Below, piece by piece: positions 1 through 9,473 of a stretch of DNA of 64,000 nucleotides. Within the stretch, counting starts at the first letter, position 1, and every line of letters begins with the position of its first letter. The position numbers were made by a program, and so were the translations under genes. The notes under the pieces are model-generated. The model was not told the origin of the DNA. It saw only the letters and a list, made by a program, of their open reading frames with translations, and searched no databases. Source of the stretch: CAWJKP01 sp963843465 (GTDB taxonomy: Bacteria > Planctomycetota > Planctomycetia > Pirellulales > Thermoguttaceae); assembly GCA_963843465.1 (NCBI GenBank), contig CAWJKP010000002.1:372001-436000 (forward strand), written 5' to 3'.

Positions 1-2
1 TC

Positions 3-542
3 ACGTTGTCCACAGGAAAGAAGCTGACCGGCGTGCTTGCATGTTCCATCACAGCGGACAGAAAGGAGTATAGCCTGAGCAGTGCGAGACAGGTGCGGCT
101 TCTGGGTCATCAGGAGTCGGCGAAGCCGGTAGACAACCCGCCCGCGACTTGGGAGCTTAGCGTTGACGGCATTGAGGGCGACAATGTTTTTGCCGGAGCA
201 AATCTGCGCTTTGTCGCTGAACGCATGGTGGCCACTATGCTGGGTTATGCTCAAGCTCTGAAGGTCGTTGACGCTTTCTACCTCGAGATTGATGCGGCGG
301 AAACGGCCGTCAACTGCGAAGACTTCCTCACGATTCGATTCGACGGCGAAATGGTGTCCTTGACCGCGCCCAATGGTACGGTGACCAATGGCAAGATGTT
401 TGTTAGGATGGACAACTCTCAGAAGGCTTATGGCGCCTACTTGATCATGGATTTATCGGGAGGAGACGGTGTGAGGATCGTGCTCACGAGACCGGTATTC
501 GTGCTCAGAAATCAGGCAAAGCGGAAGAACCGGCCGGAATGA
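3..542 (+). CDS. Hypothetical protein, 5' end cut by window edge
   Basis: The frame is open to the left edge. The first possible start inside the window is a TTG at 6, but no ribosome site can be judged, so the gene probably begins outside. About 178 residues are visible, soluble, mixed alpha/beta in composition, with no signal peptide, membrane segment or motif I recognise. The C-terminus is basic (KRKNRPE). It is followed by about 500 bases without an intact gene, so no operon partner can be named. Function unknown. Confidence 0.5.
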   Translation, partial: TLSTGKKLTGVLACSITADRKEYSLSSARQVRLLGHQESAKPVDNPPATWELSVDGIEGDNVFAGANLRFVAERMVATMLGYAQALKVVDAFYLEIDAAETAVNCEDFLTIRFDGEMVSLTAPNGTVTNGKMFVRMDNSQKAYGAYLIMDLSGGDGVRIVLTRPVFVLRNQAKRKNRPE

Positions 543-746
543 GCGGTCCCGCCAACAGTAAGAATCGTGCCTGGGAGTTGGGATTCACGATTGCTCTGCG
601 CAGCGGCAAAGCGCCAGACCTCTGTTCTTGGCTTTCATCTGCGATTTCTGGATGGTGTCGCTTTAGCCTCGCAGCCTAAGTTCGGGACGCTAACGTCACC
701 GTAGAATATCGTCGAGTTCGGCCCCGCTGCCAACGAGGAACCGACG

Positions 747-840
747 ATGGGCTCGGCCAGGAAGACCGTCCGCGTCTCCATCTCCTCCCCGTTCCGGGAC
801 ATGCACGCGGGTCGTGCCTTGGTTCGATTTGTCGCATCAA
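747..840 (+). pseudogene. Remnant of a DUF4062 N-terminus
   Basis: Reading from ATG 747 gives KTVRVSISSPFRDMHA, close to the hallmark start of DUF4062 domains (VRVFISSTFRDM.AERD), followed by a degraded LVRFV segment before the frame is lost near 840. DUF4062 normally opens large multidomain ATPase/TPR/WD40 proteins, which are common in planctomycetes. Only about 30 residues remain. The surrounding 543-1049 stretch holds no other gene I can support. Confidence 0.5.
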
Positions 841-1049
841 GTCATACGTATTCTCGAACATCCCGAAAAACGACCCTTTGATGATGCCTGGGGAGCGCCC
901 CGGAAGCTCATCCCTTTGATGGCACTTGAGCGAAATCGGGTAGAGGCACCCGAAAAGGGTAACCCGGAGTTCCGAAATGCCAACGATTTGTGAGACGCCG
1001 ACAAATTTGGAAGGAGGGAGCGTGCCGATAGAAAAGGTCCCGTAGCCGC

Positions 1050-2999
1050 CTACTTGCGCAGACCTGGCAGAATGGCGTTGGTCGCTCGGCGAATGGTGTT
1101 GTCGTGCGTCAGCGCGAACTCACGGCCGGCGAAATAGGTGTGGTAGTCGGCGACGACGAGGTTGTAGGTCTCCGCGCTGTCGGCCGGCCCGGCCGAATCC
1201 ACGTCGACGGAGCCGGATACGGTATGGAGCCTCATGCCGGGTCTCAAGTCGCTGGCCTTCACCCAACCTTGCCCCGAGACCCAGAACGGATGCCCGCCGG
1301 TGGTCCGCATGGATTGTCCCTTGAGGTCGATGCGCGTCAGTCGCGTACTGGGCCGGATGGTGGTGTTCAAGACCGGCTTGTAGGCCAACCGCCCGCTCTC
1401 CAGATCCTGCGAGAGAACCCTGTCGCCGGGGCGAACTTGTTCAATGGGGACCGCGCCGCGGTCGGTCCAGGCGGGCGTGCCCGCCGCCAGGCACTCGTGC
1501 GGTGCAGCGGAAGGAGGCAGCGGCAGGCCGAAGGTGGGCGACTGCGATTGGCCCGGGGGAAAGGACTGCGGTTGGCCCAGAGGAAAGGGTCGCGATAGGG
1601 CGAGAGGAAAGGGCTGCGAGAGGGCTAGAGGTAGAGGTTGCTGTTGGGCCATCTCGGGCTCTTCGAGGATCGCCGGCAGCTTCGGTTCTGCCCGGACCAA
1701 TCCGATATAGCGGGGAGCCACGATCGCTCGCACGGATTTGGCTCCGGCCAGGGAGACCTCGTTGCGCTCGTTCCACCACTGCCACCACTGGTCGGGCGTC
1801 ACCAGGCCGTTTTGGCCCGTTGCCACCGCCAGCGTCTCGGCAATGCGCTGGTTCACGGCTTCCGTCGAGGCGTTCTGGCCCGTCACGGCCGCCTGGGCCA
1901 GCGAGGTTGCCGCACGCGCCCTCGGCAGCGCCGCCGGCGGTGGTGCGGCCGGCGCCGCACTGCTCGTGCTGCCCGGCGGCGGCGCCATGCGCGTTGCGCC
2001 GGGGGTGAGCGAGACGACCTCCTGGTGATACTGCCTCTCCCGGCTGTACTCCAAGCCGTAGACCGGTTGACCGCGGCGCGTGCCGAGGAGTTGGGTTTGG
2101 GCCACCAGCGGCGAAGCCATCGCGGAGAGCAACAACGGCACGTAGCCGTCCATGTCGCGCGGCTTGAGCGATTCGGCGGCCGCCCGCCGAACGGACTGCC
2201 AGGGAGAGAAGACGGCGTAGCGGGCCAACACGCCGGAAGCGCGGAGATCGTTCATCGGCGCAAGCACGTCCACGGCCAGCCGCGCCGCCTGCGGACTAGA
2301 GTCGAACAGCACCTCATCGATCGCCGGGATGGCCGCCGGGTCGCGGATGGCGGCCAGGCTCGCGGCGGCGGCGCGTTGCCGCAGCAGGCTGTGATGGGAA
2401 AGGTCCGCGCAGAGCTTGCGGAGTTTCTGATCCCAGCGTGTTTCGGCTTCCGCGTCGTCCGCCGCGCGCCCTGACAGCCGCTGGAACTCCTCGCCCGACA
2501 GCCACGTTCCGTTGACGTACCGATCGCCCAAGAGCCGTCGGGCCTCCTGGTTGTCGGGCTCCCGGGCGAGCACCTGGGTCAGGTGGGCCCGCTGCTGGTC
2601 CGGCAGCTTATGCGCGGCGCACCATCGGGCCAACGCCATCTGACCTTCCACGGTGGCAGGATAGCGGTCGCGCATCGCGCGGTAGGTTGCCAAGTGCCCG
2701 TCGCGCGAGGCAATCGCAGGGACCTCGTCGAACTTGACCCAGCCGTGCGGCAACTGCACGTGGCCCGTCTGCCAAAGGGCCGGCGCGTAGCTCGGCGCTT
2801 TCTCCAGCGCGGCCTGGAGCAGAGCGCCTCGCTCCGACGGCGGGCCGGCGATTTCCGAGGCCAAGGCGTCCTGAACCAGTTGCGCCGCACCGCGGAGTTT
2901 TTCCGCCGCCGTCTCAGCCCGCGCGGCATTGACGACCGCCAATCCCAGAACCAGCCCTGAAACCCACCCTGACAAGAAACGGCAACGACGAGGGACCAT
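1050..2999 (-). CDS. Secreted HEAT/TPR-like protein with C-terminal Hint (intein-like) domain
   Basis: The start is the ATG at 2999, preceded by AGGAG seven bases upstream. A longer frame to 3110 exists but lacks this site. Residues 1-30 form a signal peptide (hydrophobic GWVSGLVLGLAVVNAARA). Residues 35-200 look TPR-like and 200-330 HEAT-like (repeated ALxxIRDPAAIPAI pattern). Residues 440-500 are a Pro/Leu/Phe/Gln tandem linker. From residue 503 a Hint domain follows: CLAAGTPAWT at the splice-type cysteine, block B-like GHPFWV, a YNLVVADYHTYF strand and a final LTHDN. Hint domains in bacteria often self-cleave and release a C-terminal toxin, but here only about 15 residues follow, so there is no obvious toxin. 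Possible roles are autoproteolytic release or anchoring. Confidence 0.7.
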   Translation of the reverse strand: MVPRRCRFLSGWVSGLVLGLAVVNAARAETAAEKLRGAAQLVQDALASEIAGPPSERGALLQAALEKAPSYAPALWQTGHVQLPHGWVKFDEVPAIASRDGHLATYRAMRDRYPATVEGQMALARWCAAHKLPDQQRAHLTQVLAREPDNQEARRLLGDRYVNGTWLSGEEFQRLSGRAADDAEAETRWDQKLRKLCADLSHHSLLRQRAAAASLAAIRDPAAIPAIDEVLFDSSPQAARLAVDVLAPMNDLRASGVLARYAVFSPWQSVRRAAAESLKPRDMDGYVPLLLSAMASPLVAQTQLLGTRRGQPVYGLEYSRERQYHQEVVSLTPGATRMAPPPGSTSSAAPAAPPPAALPRARAATSLAQAAVTGQNASTEAVNQRIAETLAVATGQNGLVTPDQWWQWWNERNEVSLAGAKSVRAIVAPRYIGLVRAEPKLPAILEEPEMAQQQPLPLALSQPFPLALSRPFPLGQPQSFPPGQSQSPTFGLPLPPSAAPHECLAAGTPAWTDRGAVPIEQVRPGDRVLSQDLESGRLAYKPVLNTTIRPSTRLTRIDLKGQSMRTTGGHPFWVSGQGWVKASDLRPGMRLHTVSGSVDVDSAGPADSAETYNLVVADYHTYFAGREFALTHDNTIRRATNAILPGLRK

Positions 3000-3330
3000 G
3001 ATTGTCTCCTTGCACTTGACCCAGTGCGAACATGGACAGGAAACTGCCCGAGAATGACGCTCAGGCAATCGCAACTCGCGTGCCATACCGCCGCGGGCCT
3101 GATTTGTCACCGTATTGTCACCGGGAGGCGATTGCCCGCCGCGGACCGGGGGCAGACACCCGAAAACCGTTCAATTCTGCGACATACGTGTTCGATTCTG
3201 CCGCAAACCAGAGCGATTTGCTTTCGAGATCGCCATCTGCTAGGATGACGTGCGTCACTGGACCCACCTGGAGGCAAATAGTGACGAAAACCATCACGCC
3301 GTTCACCATTCGTTGTTGAAGGAACATCTC

Positions 3331-4291
3331 ATGGAAAAAAGGGTAGAAGACCGCCGGAGATTCCTGGCCGACGCCGGGCTCGCCGCGGCGGCGATAATTT
3401 GTGGCGGGGCAACCGTCGGGCAGGCAACGGAGCTGGGGAGCAGGCTCCACGTGGCGATCAACCAATGGTCGGTTGGCGCCGTTCGCGCGCGCGACAAGCA
3501 GAGGGCGGGGATCTCCTTCGATGAGGAACTTGCAGAGTTGGCTGCCGCCGGGATCAACGGCCTCGAGCCCGGACTCGGTTCAGCCGATCAGGCGGGCCCC
3601 CTGGCCGCTCAGCTCAAGAAGCACGGTTTGGAGTTGCGGTCGATCTATACCGGCAGCACTCTGGACGACCGCGCGAAAGTCGGCAAGGAAGTGGAGCGGA
3701 TCGTCGCGCTGGCCACCAGCGCCAAGGAGCTGGGAACGAGGATCATCGTCACCAATCCCAGTCCGCTTCCGAATCGCCAGGGAAAGAGCGACGAGCAACT
3801 GAAGACCCAGGCCGCCGCGCTGGACAAGCTGGGGCACGAGCTGGCAGCCATCGGGATCACCCTGGCGTACCACAACCACGACGTTGAATTGCAACATGCC
3901 GCTCGGGAATTCCATCACATGATGCTGGCGACCGACCCCCACGCGCTGAGCCTGTGCCTGGACGCCCACTGGGTCTACCGCGGCGCCGGCCATTCCCAGG
4001 TGGCATTGTTCGAACGTCGTGAAACTCTACGGGTCACGCATCGCGGAGCTGCACTTGCGGCAGTCCACGGGCAATGTTTGGAGCGAGACCTTCGGCGACG
4101 GGGACATCGACTACCGCGAGCTGGTCAAGAAGCTCGTGGAGGCCGGCGTCCGGCCGAATGTGGTGCTCGAGCAAGGTCCCGAGGCAGGAACGCCGCAGAC
4201 GATGGGAACCGCGGCCGTGCATCAGCGCAGCGCTGGCTACGTGCGGGAAGTGTTCGGGCGTTTGGCCCAGCAGCCCGGACAGACCCGCTAA
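3331..4291 (+). CDS. Sugar phosphate isomerase/epimerase-like TIM-barrel protein (frameshifted)
   Basis: Start ATG 3331 follows a GAAGGA site. The N-terminus carries a Tat-like signal (RRRFLADAG followed by an alanine-rich hydrophobic stretch), then a xylose-isomerase-like TIM barrel: INGLEPGLGSAD, TLAYHNHDVEL (a metal/substrate strand typical of IolE/UxaE-like proteins), SLCLDAHWVYRGA, then after a shift KLYGSRIAELHLRQS and NVVLEQGPEAGTPQ. Near 4012 the frame changes by one extra base: the first frame reads FERRETLR while the conserved continuation VVKLYGSRIAELHL lies in the next frame to 4291. Secreted isomerase-like proteins of this type are numerous in planctomycetes and probably handle keto or inositol-type sugars. 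Substrate unknown. Confidence 0.75.
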
Positions 4292-4383
4292 GGAGCGACG
4301 CCAAGACCTCTTTGACCCGCGAGGGGGAGCCCGAGTCCAGGTCGTTCAGGGGAACCCGGAGCCGATCGAGACGTCGCCGCTGC

Positions 4384-5298
4384 CTATCGCTGTCCTTGCA
4401 GCAACGAGTTGGCCATCTGGAAGAGCTGCGCGAACGCCGGCCCCAGGGGCCAGACGAAGATGCCGGGCAGGAAACAGATCACAAGAGGAAACATCCGCTT
4501 GACCGGCAGGGTCATGGCGAAGGCGTTGGCCCGCTCGCGGCGGCGGCTGCGCAGATCGTCCGCCTGGCGGCGGAGCACCTGGGCGATGCCCGTGCCGAGC
4601 TGCTCGGCCTGGACCAGGGCCGAGACCAGGATCGAGATCGAAGCGACCTCGATTCGCCGGGCGAAGCGTCGCAGGGCGTCGATGCGGGGACGGCCGGCCA
4701 GGAGGTCGGCCTGGTAGCTGCGGAACTCGCGGGCCAGGGGGTGATCGCCAAGCTTGGTTTCCAGGATCCGGGCCAGGCCGGTGTCGAACCCCAACCCCGC
4801 CTCGCTGAGCGTGGCCAAGAGATCCAGTGCGATGGGCAGGTCCTGTTCCACCGATTCCACCCGCCGGCGCCGCGCCCGCCGCACTACCAGCCAGGGAATG
4901 CAAGTCAAGATCGCCAGCAATAGCCACGGGGCCGCATAGACGACGGGCAGGAACATGTCGCCGATCCCACCGGGAATGACCTCGATACTACCGATGGCCA
5001 GCTCCAAGGTCGGCCCGCGGTAGAAGGCATAGACGGCCGTAAGCCCCAGGGCACCGGCCAGCAACACGGATGCCAGGAAGAGGCTCACGGCATGGGGGCC
5101 GCGGTAGCCGGCCAGGAACAACCAGCGGTGCAGAAAGCCCTGTTGGGCCAGCAAATCGCGTCGGGCTTCGCCAGCCGCTCCGGCGGCTCCGGAGAACAAC
5201 CGCTCCCTGCTACGGCGGTTGGCTTCCATCCACCGAAGCAGCATGATGGCTGCCCCGGCGGCCAAGGTCCAGGTCAGGAAGATTAGAAAGATGGTCAT
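4384..5298 (-). CDS. tadC: Tad pilus inner-membrane protein TadC
   Basis: The 304-residue T2SSF-family protein has an N-terminal membrane helix (FLIFLTWTLAAGAAIMLL), two helices around 70-120 and a C-terminal helix (VICFLPGIFVWPLGPAFAQL). The central cytoplasmic T2SSF domain contains LPIALDLLATLSEAGLGFD and ALVQAEQLGTGIAQVLRRQA, which are typical of TadC. With TadB it forms the platform that couples the TadA ATPase to pilin extraction. It is the last gene of the minus-strand tad operon, separated from tadB by a 170-base block of nested inverted repeats. Confidence 0.9.
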   Translation of the reverse strand: MTIFLIFLTWTLAAGAAIMLLRWMEANRRSRERLFSGAAGAAGEARRDLLAQQGFLHRWLFLAGYRGPHAVSLFLASVLLAGALGLTAVYAFYRGPTLELAIGSIEVIPGGIGDMFLPVVYAAPWLLLAILTCIPWLVVRRARRRRVESVEQDLPIALDLLATLSEAGLGFDTGLARILETKLGDHPLAREFRSYQADLLAGRPRIDALRRFARRIEVASISILVSALVQAEQLGTGIAQVLRRQADDLRSRRRERANAFAMTLPVKRMFPLVICFLPGIFVWPLGPAFAQLFQMANSLLQGQR

Positions 5299-5306
5299 CT
5301 TACACA

Positions 5307-5465
5307 GGAGTTAGGAGTTAGAAGTTAGAAGTTAGAATGGGGGGAGGAAGCTGTTAAGGGTTGGTATTACTCCAGCACGAAAGTCCGTCAGGCTAGAAAG
5401 CCTGACGTACATGATTCTCTTTCGTGCCGGGTTGATAACTCCTAACTTCTAACTCCTAACTCCTT
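5307..5465. repeat. Nested palindromic repeats (AGTTAGGAGTTAGAAG arms around a TCAGGC stem)
   Basis: The outer arms are AGTTAGGAGTTAGAAGTTAG-type sequence at 5307-5338 and its complement at 5437-5465. Inside them a second stem pairs CCAGCACGAAAG (5372) with CTTTCGTGCCGG (5430). Innermost is a copy of the GTCAGGCT..AGCCTGAC repeat found also near 16.6 and 43.4 kb. It occupies the tadB-tadC intergenic gap. Confidence 0.75.
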
Positions 5466-5472
5466 TCTTCTT

Positions 5473-6327
5473 TTAATAACGTAAACGGCTGATGGCCGAC
5501 ATCCAGGCAATTCCCAGAGCTTGGAGGAGGATCGTCCCGGCCACCAGCCACTGGCCGATGACCGTGGAAAGAAAAAGCCGGGTCTGGCCGGGGTTGGTCC
5601 GCCAGACGATCACGGCGATGAAGTAGGTCAGGCACAGCACGGCCATGGTGGAGACCTGCGACTGGGCGACGTTGGACTGGACCCGGCGGCTGATCTCGAT
5701 GCGGTCGCGGATCGTGCGGCCCACGTTGGCCAGGATCGGGGCCAAACTGCCGCCCGTCTCCCAGTGGACGGCCAGGGCCGACGAGAAAAGCTGGAAGGTC
5801 TCCAGCGGGACCCGCTCCACCAGCCCGCGGAACACCGACTGCGGGGCGTCGCCGAAGCGGATCCGGCCGACAAGCTCTTCCAGTTGCGCTAGCAGCGGCG
5901 GCCGGCACTCGGTGAGCACGTGTTCCAGGGCGTTGAGCAGTCCGGCTCCGGCCCCCAGGGCCCCGACCATCAGGTCGATGGCGTCGGCCAACTGGGCCTC
6001 GATCTTCGCCGTCCGCCGGGCGGCCCAGTAGGACTCGAACTGGCTGCCCAGGAGCCCCAAGATCAGCCCCACGGCCACGACAAAAGGGGTGCTCCAGCCG
6101 AACGCGAAATAGACCAGCACGCCGGCTGCGGCGCCGGCCAGCCAGGGCATGAGCCGATGCCGCCGCAGGAAGGGACGAGCGATCGACGCGGGGGCCTGCC
6201 GGGACGTCGGGCCGAGGCTCTCCATCCGCTGCAAAGCCCGGTCGCGGATGCGGAGGTTCCGCCAGGCGTAGAGCACCACGGCGACCGCGCCGGCCAGGAC
6301 GATCAACAGGGACAGGGCCTCAAGCAT
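5473..6327 (-). CDS. tadB: Tad pilus inner-membrane protein TadB
   Basis: A T2SSF-family membrane protein of about 284 residues. The start chosen is ATG 6327 (MLEALSLLIVLAGAVAVVLY, an N-terminal membrane helix). The longer frame to 6405 is only translation of a repeat. Further helices lie at about 75-110, and the C-terminal pair includes VSTMAVLCLTYFIAVIVW. Domain motifs include DAIDLMVGALGAGAGLLNALEHV and FSSALAVHWETGGSLAPILANV, typical of TadB. It partners TadC in the pilus platform and lies between tadA and tadC in the operon. Confidence 0.9.
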   Translation of the reverse strand: MLEALSLLIVLAGAVAVVLYAWRNLRIRDRALQRMESLGPTSRQAPASIARPFLRRHRLMPWLAGAAAGVLVYFAFGWSTPFVVAVGLILGLLGSQFESYWAARRTAKIEAQLADAIDLMVGALGAGAGLLNALEHVLTECRPPLLAQLEELVGRIRFGDAPQSVFRGLVERVPLETFQLFSSALAVHWETGGSLAPILANVGRTIRDRIEISRRVQSNVAQSQVSTMAVLCLTYFIAVIVWRTNPGQTRLFLSTVIGQWLVAGTILLQALGIAWMSAISRLRY

Positions 6328-6366
6328 GACTGGGCGTGAGAATAATAAGGTTGGGGTTAAGCTCCG

Positions 6367-6421
6367 GTAGCAGGCACACGCCGTGTGCCGTCCGCAACGG
6401 CACACGGCGTGTGCCTGCTAC
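6367..6421. repeat. ACACGCCGTGTGCC palindromic repeat, copy 1
   Basis: A two-armed inverted repeat (GTAGCAGGCACACGCCG and its complement) in the tadA-tadB gap. The tadA stop codon TAG is supplied by the repeat itself. Further copies lie at 11318, 14516 (single arm), 17350 and 20720. Confidence 0.85.
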
Positions 6422-7897
6422 ATTGGTGGTTTCTGGAAAATTTGCCGGGGCACGTTGATGCCGCGTTGCTGCAGATCCTCCACGGCCCGCGGCACGATCC
6501 CCAAGGCGACGAACTCGCCGGTGATCCGCCGGCCGGACTGTCCGCGGCGCTGGAAGCGGAAGATCTCCTGCAACTGGGCGGTGGTGCCCTCCATGCCGGT
6601 GATCTCGACGACGCTCTCCACGCGGCGCACTCCGTCCTCGTAGCGCCGCACGTGGACGATCAGGTGCAAGGCCGAGACCATCTGCTCGCGGATCGCCCGC
6701 GACGGCAGATCCAGCCCGGCCATCAGCACCATGGTTTCCAGGCGGGCCAGGGCGTCGCGGGGACTGTTGGCATGGACCGTGGTCAGGCTGCCGTCGTGGC
6801 CCGTGTTCATGGCTTGCAACATGTCCAGGGCCTCGCCGCCGCGGACCTCGCCGACGATGATCCGGTCGGGCCGCATCCGCAGGGCGTTGATCACCAGGTC
6901 CCGCGCGGCGACCAGGCCCCGGCCCTCGACGTTCGCCGGCCGGGTCTCCATCCGCACCAGGTGCTCCTGGTCGAGGATCAGCTCGGCCGCGTCTTCGATG
7001 GTGATGATCCGCTCGCGGTCCGGGATGGCCTCGGCCAGGGCGCCCAGCAAGGTCGACTTGCCGGAGCCCGTGCCGCCGGAGATCAGAAGGTTCTTCCGTC
7101 CCCGCACGACGGCGTCCAACAACAAGTGCATCTCCTGGGAGAACATGCCCAACTGCATCAGGTCCGCCCGCCGCAGGCGATGCCGGCCGAAGCGGCGGAT
7201 GGAAAGCGTGGGTGAGTCCAGCGTGATCGGCGGCAGCGTGGCGTTCACGCGGCTGCCGTCGGGCAGCCGGGCGTCGACCATCGGCGAGCTCTCGTCGATC
7301 CGCCGGCCGACGCGGGCCGCGATCCGCTGGATGATCCGCACCAGGTGGTCGGCGTCCAAGAAGCGGACGTCCGTCTTCTCCAGCCGGCCGAAACGCTCGA
7401 TGTAGACCTGGTCCGGGCGGTTGACGAGGATGTCGCTGACGGCCGGATCAGCCAACAGCGGCGCCAGCGGGCCCACGCCCAGGGTCTCTTCCAGCAGGTC
7501 TTCCACCAGCCGCCGCCGCTCGGCCTCGTTCAGCGGCACGCCTTCCGCTTCGAGCGCGTCGCGGACGAAGGTCTCGACGAACTCCGTGAGCGTTTCCTCG
7601 CCGGCCCCCAGCAGGTTCCGCCGGTCCAGCTCGTCCAGCAACCGCTCATGGAGCACGCCCTTGACGGACAAGTGCTCCACGGCGCCCGACTTTCGCCGGC
7701 GCCGGCTCGCTATCCCGATTGGCGATGACGCGGGTGGCAGGCGTCTTGCTGGCAGCCTGGACGCGCCGCAGCGGCAGCGAAAAGCTGGTCTTGCGGAGGC
7801 GGTCCCGGGAATCGGCCTGGGTACCACTGCCGGCTTGTCCGGCAGTGCCGCGGGAATCCGCAGCCCCATCGCCCGGCGGTTGCAGGGGTTCGCTCAT
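6418..7897 (-). CDS. tadA: Tad pilus assembly ATPase TadA/CpaF (N-terminal frameshift)
   Basis: A secretion ATPase with N-terminal domain (GVGPLAPLLADPAVSDILVN), Walker A GGTGSGKST, Asp box (TIEDAAEL) and Walker B/His box RPDRIIVGEVRGGEALDMLQ then GHDGSLTTVHANSP. It powers Tad pilin assembly. The natural start is probably ATG 7897, which overlaps the tadZ stop (ATGA). That frame reads MSEPLQPPGDGAAD and runs out about 80 residues in, whereas the conserved body begins at GAVEHLSVKGVLHERLL in the neighbouring frame, implying one extra base near 7685. If there is no shift, the alternative start is ATG 7869. The stop lies inside a palindromic repeat. Confidence 0.9.
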
Positions 7898-9136
7898 GGC
7901 AATGCTTCCTGCTCGGCGGTCTGCTTGCCGTCGTCATCGACCGCCGGCGGCTGCCCGTTGGAAGACGTCTCCCGAGAGGGCTCCTCCTGGCCCACGGACT
8001 CTACATCGTCGATCAACTCCCGCAGTGGGCGGCTGTAACCGGAAAATCGCCCGGCATGGAGCACGATGGGGTCGCCCGTATTGGCCGACACGATCACCTT
8101 CTTGTCGAAGGGCAGCACGTGATCGACGTTGTGCCCCAGCCGCCGGACCACGTCGGCGGGCCGCAGGCTGCCGGCAAGCGACATCGTGCGGTTGAGCACG
8201 ATCCGGCGGCGCTCGCGGGGGAATCCCAGGCTGTCCAGCACCCGCAACATCTGCACCGCGCCTTGGAGCGTGGGCACCACGTTCTCGAAGACCAGGTAGG
8301 CGCGGTCGCTCAGGTCCAACACCGAGACGTTGATCCGGTCGAGCATGGGGAAGGTGTCGACGATCACGTATTGGTAGGCGCGGCGGGCGAGCGTGAGGAT
8401 CCGCGAGACAATCTCGTCGTCCATCTCGGCGCCTTCCATGGGGTTGTCCGGCGCGGCCAGGAGGTGCAGGCCGCTGGGGTGCGGCGTGGCGAGCTGGCGG
8501 ATCAGCGTTTCGTCCAAGCGGTGCTGCTGGCGGACGGCGTCGCTGATCGAGGCCGTGGGGCGCAGGTCGAGCATCGACGCGCAGACGCCCATCTGCACCG
8601 AGGCGTCGATCAACAGCACGCGCTCGGGGTGCCGCAGGGCCAGGCCCACGCCCACGTTCACGGCCAGGGTCGACTTGCCCACGCCGCCCTTATTGCTCAT
8701 GAACGAAACGATCGCGCCGGACTGCACGACCTGGCCCACCGAGGACCGCTCGACGCGGAACAGGAGCGATTCCAGCTCGCCCTTGGAGACCGGACGCCGC
8801 AGGAAGTCCTTGACTCCCGCCCGCATGGCCTCGATGAACACCGCGGCTTCCGAGACCTCCGGCCCGAAGCTGTCGGGCCGGAAGGCCGCCGCGACCACCG
8901 TCTCCGGCGAGGCCAGGGCCATCTCGTCGGTCAGCGCCGCCAGCGCGGAGGTCCGTGGTCATCTCGATCAGCGCCACCTGCGGGCGGCGGCTGCGGGCCG
9001 TTTCCAGGCCCTGTCGCACGTCGGGCGCACCGTGCAGCACCGGCCGCGGTTCGTCCAGCGACGCCATCGCCGACTCCACCTCCGCATAGAGTTGCGGGTC
9101 CGAGCTGATGACGAGCAAATTCGGGGTGGTGGGCAT
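7894..9136 (-). CDS. tadZ: Tad pilus localisation ATPase TadZ/CpaE (frameshifted)
   Basis: The N-terminal 65 residues (NLLVISSDPQLYAEVESAMA) form the pseudo-receiver domain. The rest is a ParA/MinD-type ATPase with deviant Walker A SNKGGVGKSTLAVN, LLIDASVQMG and IVDTFPMLDR. The family places the Tad machine at its cellular site. The two parts lie in different frames. One extra base near 8948 separates IEMTTDLR from LAALTDEMALASPE. The C-terminus is acidic and variable. The stop overlaps the tadA start as ATGA, suggesting coupled translation. Confidence 0.88.
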
Positions 9137-9210
9137 GGGTCAGTTGGGGTTGGTGGTCTCAGTTAGCCGGGATGATACGGCGGCCGTTCCAGTTCCGCAG
9201 GTTGTAGGTT

Positions 9211-9416
9211 GTAGGGTGGGTCGAGCGCAGCGAGCCCCACCACACAATGGTCACATCTTCGCCAACGCCACCGCCGGCCTTGTGCCGGCGGAGCGATGAT
9301 TGGCAGCTAGAAACGCCGCCCCCCAGGGAGTTCCGATTTTTTCCCTTTCCGCCAGGCCCGGCCGAAGCCGGGCCTGGCGGAAAGGGAAAAAATCGCGCGG
9401 GCATCAGGGCGTTTCT
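9211..9416. repeat. Intercistronic repeats with a 28-bp perfect hairpin
   Basis: The gap between the tadG-like gene and tadZ (9137-9473) holds a TAGGGTGGGTCGAGCGCAGC unit at 9213 and a perfect inverted repeat with arms 9334-9361 and 9368-9395 around a six-base loop (CCGAAG). It is flanked again by short AGAAACGCC/GGCGTTTCT arms (9309, 9408). No gene is seen here. The hairpin could stop or attenuate transcription inside the operon. Confidence 0.75.
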
Positions 9417-9473
9417 CGTTGCCTGTTCATCGCCCCACGGGGATAAACTCCGTGGTGGCGTATACGGTCCGAG

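Noticed and set aside
676..861. Minus-strand 61-codon frame
   Set aside because: No ribosome site or domain, and opposite to the DUF4062 remnant.
1638..2474. Plus-strand frame of 278 codons
   Set aside because: Lies wholly antisense to the HEAT-Hint gene, is Arg/Gly-rich as high-GC shadows are, and has no domain.
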